From the NCBI GenBank assembly GCA_033807775.1, contig CM066322.1, positions 17,287,001 to 17,351,000 on the forward strand: DNA of 64,000 bases, in the 5' to 3' direction. A model generated the notes under the pieces. It was not told the DNA's origin, did no database searches, and was given only the letters and a program-made list of their open reading frames with translations. The stretch is from Saussurea involucrata. Lineage: Eukaryota; Streptophyta; Magnoliopsida; Asterales; Asteraceae. How positions within the stretch are numbered: the stretch's first letter is position 1; each line of letters starts with the position of its first letter. Position numbers and translations under genes: made by a program. Shown here one piece after another: positions 56,283-64,000 of this stretch.

Positions 56283-56845
56283 GGGAAATTAATTAAAATA
56301 CCCAAAGTCAAACCAACTGTTACCAAAATACCCTAAAATTTTTCAATTTTGCAAAAATACCCAAAATACCCGCGATGGGGTCCCGCGATCACGGGATACG
56401 CTGACGTGGCACGTATTTTGGGCACAAATGCCCCACGAAGCCCCTAAACTTTGGCCGCGGTACACTTTTGGTCCCTGCCCGCGATCGCAGCCCGCGATGG
56501 GCCAAAATTTACAGTTTTGGTCCCTGAAATTTTCAACTTTTGGTCCCTGAAAATTTACACTTTCAGCCCCTATACTTAGACGAATCTTGATGTTTTTACT
56601 GTTTTTTTCCATAATTATTGCAATTTAAAGACCGATTTGTGGTTGAAATTCAATTGCATGTTTCAATCAATGTTAAATCAATGTTTTTGGAATATCAGTT
56701 TGTGGATGAAATGAGAGATTGGTTTTCTGATATGTTGGTTGTTTCATTCATAAATAGACGTAAAATTCAAGCCATAATTATCACACAACGATTTCATTGT
56801 TGCAATATTTCTTTCTGCAATATTTTGTGTTTGAGATACTACTGA

Positions 56846-59383
56846 AAAAATGTCAGTAAACTATACTTAGCAAAAGCTAAGCTATATTTCTGTTTTGATG
56901 GTGAATGGGTGCAAGATAACAATGAGTGGAATTTTGCTTATAAATCTAAGCATGGTGTTAAAGTGTCAGTAAACTATACTTATCAGAAGTTTGTTGCATA
57001 CGCCATGCAAAAATGTGGAATCAACTCTTCTGATATTTGCAAGTTAGTGTTTAAAAATGGCGATGGGTCATTTGTGGATTTATCCAACGATGGGGATATC
57101 TCTACTTTTCTGCACCTTGCAGTCGATTCAGAAAGACCCCCATTATTCTTTGTGTATCCCGGCGTATCCGACGGTGACGACGACAGTGACGACGACGGTG
57201 ACGAGTAGGGTGATTCTCAACAAATAGAGCAGCCCGATTCTCAACAACAACAACCACCACCACCACCACCACAACCACACGAATGGCGTACTGCTGGAGT
57301 TGCTGATGACGAAACCCACGTTTTCAGAACGGGTAATTCTGAAATAGACAGATCAGACACAGATAATGATGATCACGAAGAATATACCCCTAGTAGAAAA
57401 TCATGTAGTCAGATAAATGACTTTTTTGATATGCCCCCTATTCTTCCAGACTCCCATACCCAGACACAAAGCTACGAACCTACACCTTATATTCGTAGCG
57501 AAAGTTTAACAGCAGGTCAGATATTCGATTCGAAGGATCTCTTAGCAAGTCAGATCGGACTCAAGTTCTTGGAAGAGGGTTTCCAAAGTCGCGTGCGGGC
57601 ATCTGACAAAATCAAATACGTAGTTGAATGTGCTAGAGAAAAGTGTGAGTGGAGGTTGTACGCGATTCACACGGGTCCCAAAGGAGGGGCGATAATGATT
57701 AGAAAGTTGCACGACGTACACACTTGTACGAGGACGCAACTTAATCCCCACCACAAACAAGCCGGCAAAAAGACTTTGGGTGCGATCCTGAAAAACAAAT
57801 TCTTGATGTTAGCAGGTCATTGCGTCCAAAGGACATCGTCCACGACGTTCACCGGCAGTTCGGCATCACGATTGATTACCACCAAGCGTGGTGTGCGCGC
57901 TGCCGTGCACTGTTTATGGTGAGAGGCACGTTCGAGGAGTCGTATGAACGACTCCCGACATATTTATATAATTTGCAGCTGCAGAACCCTGGTACTGTCA
58001 CGCAGCTACGGACCGATTCACGTGGACGGTTTGAGATGTGCTTCGTGGCCCTTGGACCCGCGGTACGTATTTTAACACGTCATATGTTTACACATTATAA
58101 ACTATAACATTTACACATTATAAACTATAACATTTTAACCTATGTTTTTGCAGATCCGCACATTTCTGGAAAATCTACGTCGTGTCCTGATAATAGACGC
58201 AGCCCATTTAAAGGGCCGTTACTTGGGTATGATGTTCCTGGCGGTTGCCATGGACGGGGATAACTCCATTGTTCCAGTAGCTTTCGGCGTAGGCAAGTCC
58301 GAAACCGGGGACGAGTGGACTTGGTTTCTGTCCATGTTGAGACAAGCTATCGGAGACCCGCAAGGGTTGGTGTTTATGTCTGACAGGGCTCCTTCCATAA
58401 GCGCCGCAATCTCTGCCATGTACCCAAACGCCCCTTACGCCATATGCTGTCGACATTTGGAGATGAACGCCAAATCCAAGGACAAACGTATTACCACCTA
58501 CAAGGATGTCTATTGGGCGGCATGCAGAGCATATACGGATCGGGAGTTTAACAAGTACATGAATATGCTACGATACAGTGTCAAGGAAGCAGCCAAAGTC
58601 TTTGACGATGCTGGACCGGAGAGGTGGTCCGCGGCCCATTTTCCTGGACAACTGTATGACATTCTGACCTCGAATAGTGCAGAGTCTGTGAATGCACTCT
58701 CCCGTTTTGCGCGTAGATGTCCGATTGTTAATCTTATGGACTACTTTCGGGCCTTTCAACAAGAGTGGTACCAAATTCGACGCCTAAAAGGAGCTAAGAT
58801 ACAAAATGCACTCACACCAACGGCGGAGAATATCGTTCAGTACAGGACGCGTCGTGCGGCGACATGGCCGGTAAGAGCAATCGGGTATGGGAAGTACGAG
58901 GTGCATGATGACTATATTAACGCGATTGTGAATATGGAAGACCACCTTTGTTCGTGTCGCGAATGGGATAAATCTGGGTTACCGTGCGGCCATGCCATCG
59001 CTGCAGCAACATATATGGGTCGTACAGATTGCAGCGACTTGGCTGTACCTTTCTTCACGTCCGAATATTATCGGAAAACATACGTGGAGGTAATAAACCC
59101 AGCTGGACCCCCTGCAGCATGGGTGTATCCACCCGACCCGCTTCCACCATGCTATCCACCTTTAATGGATAAGAACAGGGCCGGGAGACCGAGAAAGAAC
59201 GACCGACGTCCATCACGTGGTGAAAGTTCGATACAACGAAGATGTACTCGGTGCCAATGCGTAGGACACACTCGTGGAGAGTGTCCAAATCCCGCCCCTT
59301 CAACCGTGCCAAGGAGACATTCTGTCAGTCACACCCCGGGCCCGTCACAACTTGATACTGTTGATCTAAACACTGATTTGTAA
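56846..59383 (+). pseudogene. MULE transposase (MURA type), decayed
   Basis: Exon 1 runs to 58062, a 91-bp intron spans 58063-58153 (GTACGT...TTTGCAG), and exon 2 is 58154-59383. The N-terminal part (FDGEWVQDNNEW, then CKLVFKNGDGSFVDLSNDGD) is followed by an acidic, Gln/Pro-rich linker and the FAR1/MuDR-like DNA-binding segment (GQIFDSKDLLASQIGLKF, CAREKCEWRLYA, HTCTRTQLNPHHKQ). The catalytic domain has VLIIDAAHLKGRY, FMSDRAPSI and LTSNSAESVNALS, the expected D-D-E positions, then a SWIM zinc finger CSCREWDKSGLPCGHA (about 58951-59000) and a CCHC knuckle CTRCQCVGHTRGEC. Lesions: no in-frame ATG at the start, an in-frame TAG at 57206-57208, and a frameshift near 57810. The transposase would cut and join the element ends; this copy cannot. 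Confidence 0.88.
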
Positions 59384-59785
59384 ATGATATATTTACACAC
59401 ATACATATGCTTCTAAATGAACATTGATAACACATCTAGTTTGTAAATGATAAATATATTCATATTAGATACGTTTTAATTTTAATAAATTACACCATTA
59501 TAATCGTCTCTTCGATACGTTCGAAATGAGCCCAATCTTGAATTTTTTTGGATTTATATATTTTAATATATATCATATACAGTTATACATAAAAATTCAT
59601 AACCTTATAGTTAATTATTTAATTGATGGTACATCTCTTATTTTTTTTTCAATTTTGTTTTACACTCCTATCGCATTAACATAATAATCATATATTAACT
59701 AATTCTTTAAATCGTTTTAAATTATTATTATTTGAATGTGTTTATAGATATCGTGAATGGCAATAGGAGAAGGTTTCACGAGAAG
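59384..59785 (+). other. Intron-like tail and start of captured MATH-domain exon
   Basis: AT-rich DNA ends TGTTTATAG (59748), a plausible splice acceptor. From there an open frame reads VNGNRRRFHEKN and runs into the left arm of the hairpin. Confidence 0.4.
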
Positions 59786-59987
59786 AATATGAAATGGGGT
59801 TTTGACAAGTTGGTATCACTGGACTCATTTAAGAATTGTGAAAATGGGTATTTGGCGAATGATGATTCATGTGTGTTTAAAACACTTCAGCTCCAAACAC
59901 ACATGAATCATCATTCGTCAAATACCCATTTTCACAATTCTTAAATGAGTCCAGTGATACCAACTTGTCAAAACCCCATTTCATATT
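59786..59987. repeat. Near-perfect hairpin made from a MATH-domain exon
   Basis: Two 93-nt arms (59786-59878 and 59895-59987) are reverse complements with a single mismatch by eye, separated by a 16-nt loop. The left arm, read with its upstream sequence, encodes RRFHEKN, KWGFDKLVSLDSFKN and ENGYLANDDSCVF. This is the core of a plant MATH/TRAF-like domain (W-G-F ... L ... GYL.ND.C.F). A transcript through it would fold into a long dsRNA. It lies inside the MULE, between transposase and coiled-coil ORF. Confidence 0.85.
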
Positions 59988-60360
59988 ATATATATACACA
60001 CACATACATATGCTTCTAAATGAACATTGATAACACAACTAGTTTGTATTCCATCCAACAAGCTCTTCATCTTCAATCTTTCTGACCCTTCTTCAACGGC
60101 TTCTGCTTTTGCAACCACGTATGGCCATTGTGTACCACAACCCGCACACACTTTAGCAAATGAGTTGAGGGTTGTCATATATTCTACAAGAGAAGTAGGC
60201 CCACGAATGAGGTAACCTCTGACTTGACCTTGCATGATGTATCCAACCTAACCGTGGTTCAGCGGCTTAAAAACTACTTTTCAGAGAAATTAACAACAAA
60301 AAAAAATACAAAACAACAACACAGTAAAAAAAATACAAAAAAAAAATATATAACCACCAC
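59988..60360. other. MULE interior, unrecognised
   Basis: A minus-strand open stretch (60235-59981) contains GYLIRGPTSLVEYMTTLNSF and AKVCAGCGTQWPYVV. It may be part of the captured gene or of the coiled-coil gene's 3' side; I do not recognise it. Confidence 0.3.
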
Positions 60361-60645
60361 CTACTTAAAAATTGATTTAGTTTCATCAATCCAAGCTTGC
60401 TTCTCGTTTACCTTCGCTTGAATAATTGCGAAGTCTTGCAGAATATGGTGAATTGCTTCTTGTTCTCGACGAACACGAGCCTCCCGAGCTTTTATATCCC
60501 CTTTCATCCTTTTGATCTCCCTGTCTTCCTCTTCGATCTTTCTCAAATGGACTGTCTTCCTGTCCATAATTTTTTTCCACTCTTCTGTTAGTTCATCTAT
60601 CTCCTTTTCCTTTTTTGCTATGGCGACCTCGATTTGAGGTGGCAT
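60361..60645 (-). CDS. MULE-borne coiled-coil protein, 94 residues
   Basis: One long amphipathic helix: about 40% Lys/Arg/Glu/Asp, with heptad-like Ile/Leu/Val spacing across nearly the whole length (KKEKEIDELTEEWKKIMD ... IKRMKGDIKAREARV). It is transcribed inward from the right TIR and convergent with the transposase. An upstream ATG at 60683 gives MASSSNPKSTPEK in a different frame. A single-A change in the A5 run at the junction would join the two, so the true start may lie upstream and this copy may be frameshifted. No family is recognised. It could be an accessory MULE protein (by position like mudrB, with no sequence likeness claimed) or a captured host fragment. Confidence 0.5.
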   Translation of the reverse strand: MPPQIEVAIAKKEKEIDELTEEWKKIMDRKTVHLRKIEEEDREIKRMKGDIKAREARVRREQEAIHHILQDFAIIQAKVNEKQAWIDETKSIFK

Positions 60646-61201
60646 TTTTCAGGAGTAGACTTAGGGTTTGATGACGATGCCATTTGTGGATGAAATGAGA
60701 GAAGAGAGAAATCAATTCAAAGAAAGAAAGCAAGAGAGAAATCAAGAAAGAAAGCAAGAGGAAGTGTGAATTGTGAATTGCATACTACTGATATTTATGG
60801 ATGAAATCTCAAACATGCAAATGAATTTCAACCACAAATCGGTCTTCAAAGTACAATAATTGTGGAAAAAAACAGTAAAAGCATGCAAGATTCGTCTAAG
60901 TACAGGGGCTGAAAGTGTAAATTTCCAGGGACCAAAAGTGTAAATTTTTAGGGACCAAAAGTGTAAATTTTGGTCCATCGCGGGCTGCGATTGCGGGCAG
61001 GGACCAAAAGTGCACCGCGACCAAAGTTGAGGGGCTTCGCGGGGCATTTGGGGCCAAAATACGTGCCACGTCAGCCCCAGCCCGCGATCGCGGGATCCAT
61101 CGCGGGTATTTTGGGTATTTTTGCAAAATGAATTTTTTTTTGGGTATTTCGGTAACAGTTGGTCAAACTTTGAGTATTTTAATTAATTTCCCTATTTTTT
61201 A

Positions 61202-61337
61202 AATATAATTACTACTTTTATATTTCAATTTAATATAAAATAAATATATAATATAATATACTTATTTGTAATTTTTTAAAGTTTAATTAAAGAAACAAGT
61301 GAAAGGATGAAAATATCCCTAATTCAACGGCACATTG
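61202..61337. other. AT-rich spacer
   Basis: Between the MULE and arm B; no feature seen. Confidence 0.4.
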
Positions 61338-63810
61338 CTGACTGTGTTGATATCATGGACCATTTTCAAAACAAAATACAACCCAATGCTATTATTAATT
61401 TATCATTTGTATTTATTAAAGTTTAGTGATGGTATTTATAGTTTTCTGTAAACGACAAGGACTAAAATTGTAGTTTTCTCTCATTTTCAAGTATAAATAC
61501 AGCCCTCTGGATCACATATTCACATGACTTTATTTTTACGCCCTCTCTCTCCCTCGATCCCGCCTTTTTCAACCTGTACGACTCTTTCACCCTCATGTGC
61601 TGATTCCGTACGACCGTTCCTCTTCCCCCATATTGGTTTTCATCATTAATCTGGAACGTTTTAATGGATCGATCGCCACCGGTCATCGTCATCGTCGAGA
61701 TCTTGGTAAGCCGCTTCAGGTGGATACGATTTGTTTATTATGCGTCTTATAGACGGACAACGATCTTATTATTATCATCGGTTTATACTCTTATTGGACG
61801 ATTTAGTTTGGTTCACGTTTTCATGGATCGATCGCCACATCACGAAGCCAAGATTTGGGTACACCGTCTCAGATAGACAATATTTGGCCGGCGTCTTCTT
61901 GATGGACAGTAAGTCTTCTTAATGGACAAGATCCAATGATTATACGTTTTCTTGATGGATATTGATCGGTTTCTATACTTTTAATTGGCGAATAGGTTTA
62001 GTTCACGTTTTCTTTTATCGATCGCCACTGGTCCTCAAGATTCTAGTACGCCATCTTAGATAGACAAGATTTGATGATTATACGTCTTCTTGATGGAGAG
62101 TATCTGATGGTAAGTCTTCTTGATGGACAAGATTCAAGGATTGTGCGTCTTCTTGATATCACTACGTTTCTGTGCTGTTGGCTCTTGTGGTTCGAAACGT
62201 CTTCTGATATTTATATCATGATCTTATTATCTATCGTTTTCTACTCTACGTCAATCAGTTTACTTTTTAAGTTCTTTTACGATTGCAGATTCTCCAATAA
62301 TTTGGTTGTCTTCCTCCACGCTTCTCTAGTTCTCTTCACAGTCATACGGCTACGTGAGCAAATTAATTGTGTATTATTATAATTATGCAAATTTTGAATT
62401 CTTGTTGATTCTTCCAATCTGATTTATTTCTCTTCTTTGTGCAAATATCTTCAGCACAGGTGTTTCAACTGATCATATCGTTTCGTTGGGAATTGATTGA
62501 AGAATCAAACATTGATGTTTAGGATTTCTGTTGGTGATAGATATATATCGTCCAAGCATCAAGTGTTGATGTATAGATCATATGAGACTAGGGGTACTGA
62601 ATTCTTTTGTACCGTGCCATGTCGGGTGCGCTTGCTTGGCCGGTCCTAAGTAATAAAAATAATCGTTTTTGTTTGATGGAGGGAGATGGTACGGGTTTTG
62701 CCCGACTCTCCCTCCATGTGGTGTGTGTGTCTCTCTCTTTTCTCTCCCTCCCTCTTCTTCTCTGTGATTATTCTGCTTCTTTCTTTTGAGGCCTTCTTTA
62801 AACACAAGAATTCCACAACGACATTAATTCCATAGAACGGACATGCGTCAGTCGCTGGAATTTCTCCATTCATTGTTTTGCAGATGTCCATGTGATTCAA
62901 TCCATCATTTTCACTTCGTTCGTTACAATATGTGATTCAATCCATTGCACAAATTCCTTGGTTACAATGTGATTCAATCCATTGCACAAGTCCATTTGTT
63001 ACAATATGATTCAATGCGTTTGCACATGTCCACATGTTACCATCCAATTCAATCCACTCGCACAGGTCCATTTGTTACAATCTCATTCAATCTAGGTCCA
63101 GTTGTTACAATCTGATTGAATCCATTTGCACCGGTCCATTTGTTACAATCTCATTCAATTTAGGTCCATTTGTTACAATCCGATTGAATCCATTTGCACC
63201 GGTCCATTTGCTACAATATGGTTAAATCCATTTGGACAGGCCAATTTGCTACAGTTTGGTTAAATCCATTTGCATTGGTACATATGTTACAATCCGATTC
63301 AATCCATTTTCACTCCAGTTGTTATGATCTCAATTTTAAGTCAAACATGAGTTTGATTCACACACCATGTTCTGAAAAAAAATTACCATCCAAAAGGAGG
63401 GAAAAATGGAGTCTTTATCCATTTGTTACAATAGCCTTCATCTTTTTGGACGTTGAAAATTAGATGCTTGTTCAAACATCTAGGTTTTGATGTGCAAATT
63501 CCACTGATTCTATTAATGGTTTCCAAAATCAAATTGGGTTTCACAACACAGCTAGTTCAGCTCATGGCCGGTTATATATCCATGAGGATGACTGGTTACA
63601 AATGCAAGCATGCTAGGCTAATGGTTCCAAAAGCATCATCAGTTCAATGTTGTATTTCTATTAGATCCAACAGTAATATGTCCATAAAATGTGTTGCTAT
63701 TAATTTTTTGTTCAAAAGGTATTCTTCTAGCTAGGGATTGTTCAGATTTGGTTTTGTTCATGTTTGTATAGTAGTGCATTCCATCTTAACCACGGGGCCT
63801 GTCCTGCTGG
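61338..63810 (+). repeat. Arm B of the large inverted repeat (partner 5345-7473)
   Basis: Plus strand matches the minus strand of arm A. It has the conserved TATAAATA (61492-61499), the CTTCTTGATGGA / CGATCGCCAC units (61660-62160), the promoter-like GGTACGGGTTTTGCCCGACT stretch (62690), the minisatellite and the final 350-bp block (63450-63810). Compared with arm A it has several insertions. No coherent protein. Confidence 0.75.
62920..63310 (+). repeat. Minisatellite in arm B
   Basis: About eleven copies of a 30-36-bp unit (GTCCATTTGTTACAATCTGA / TTCAATCCATTTGCAC). Confidence 0.85.
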
Positions 63811-64000
63811 TTGAGTCGACATGCTTAGGTTGTAAATATTCTCTTATTTTAATAAAAAAGTTAAACCAACTTTGAAATGTGGGTGTAATCTTTCAATCAC
63901 AAAAGCCATTTGCATTGGAGCAAGGTGTCGAGGGTGGAAGAATTTCAAAGACATGGGTAGCCCCCCCAAGTTATGTCATCTGTTTGGTTCTAAAATTATT
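63811..64000. other. End of window, unique flank
   Basis: No feature recognised after the sharp repeat edge at 63810. Confidence 0.4.

Larger units (their letters stand above)
56283..61192 (+). mobile_element. Mutator-like element (MULE), complete ends, 4.9 kb
   Basis: Long terminal inverted repeats of about 350-400 bp start GGGAAATTAATTAAAATAC and carry CCCGCGATCGCGGG-type palindromes. A perfect 9-bp TSD TATTTTTTA flanks it (56274-56282, 61193-61201). It carries a MURA-type transposase reading inward from the left TIR, a coiled-coil ORF reading inward from the right TIR, and a MATH-derived hairpin between them. The convergent plan is like maize MuDR. Confidence 0.9.

Noticed and set aside
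55676..61490. An older MULE enclosing the 56283-61192 MULE
   Set aside because: End-like sequences occur on both sides, but similarity to arm A extends past the supposed right end and no TSD was found.
5345..63810. The whole 58-kb interval as one giant transposon with 2-kb terminal inverted repeats
   Set aside because: No TSD is visible at the outer edges, no transposase relates to the arms, and the interval holds unrelated elements and host genes; two opposed copies of a repeat are simpler.

Overview
This is a plant nuclear genomic window: AT-rich, intron-containing and crowded with LTR retrotransposons, Mutator-like elements (MULEs), Helitrons, hAT/Harbinger MITEs and SINEs. The few host-gene pieces point to a eudicot. 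The style of the HMA/proline-rich genes and of the receptor-kinase fragment suggests Asteraceae, but that is an impression, not a proof.

The host signal is a dispersed family of three HMA-domain/proline-rich protein genes of the general Pi21-like type. HMA1 (4085-5110, +) is intact. HMA2 (16541-15795, -) is intact but carries an unusual C-terminal extension. HMA3 (53421-55027, +) is broken by a 687-bp solo LTR and a frameshift. HMA2 and HMA3 share a 5'UTR exon, a long 5'UTR intron and a 3'UTR, and stand head-to-head. About 33 kb of nested transposons now separates their promoters. Other host fragments are single broken pieces: a CDC20-like WD40 piece (1010-1420), a jacalin-like lectin exon (8412-8167), a receptor-kinase N-lobe (11834-11511), a kinesin-12 piece (44172-44457) and a MATH-domain piece (around 59.75-59.99 kb).

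Region by region. 1-3.2 kb: LTR tail, Helitron end with CDC20 fragment, MITE with a nested hAT element. 3.2-5.3 kb: HMA1. 5.35-7.47 kb: one arm of a 2.1-2.5 kb inverted repeat whose other arm is 61.3-63.8 kb. 7.5-15.7 kb: SINEs, hAT, CACTA-like, Harbinger-like elements, a copia-type solo LTR, lectin and kinase fragments. 15.7-18.6 kb: HMA2. 18.9-20.2 kb: a MULE with 10-bp target duplication. 20.67-36.59 kb: a MULE-type element containing a second MULE, which contains a microsatellite interrupted by a solo LTR, a Helitron and a nearly intact Tekay-type Ty3/Gypsy element (27470-35976). 36.6-42.8 kb: hAT elements and two solo LTRs each nested in a MITE. 43-50.6 kb: at least two Helitrons in head-to-tail order with captured gene pieces. 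50.7-55.2 kb: HMA3. 56283-61192: a complete-ended MULE with 9-bp target duplication, a decayed MURA-type transposase, a convergent coiled-coil ORF and a near-perfect 93-bp-arm hairpin made from a host MATH-domain exon.

The most interesting points are the MATH-derived hairpin inside the MULE (a candidate small-RNA source), the HMA family with three different C-terminal designs, and the GC-rich palindromic 'word' arrays found in several unrelated LTRs and TIRs. Element boundaries were read by eye from terminal repeats and target-site duplications (TSDs); no database search was possible.
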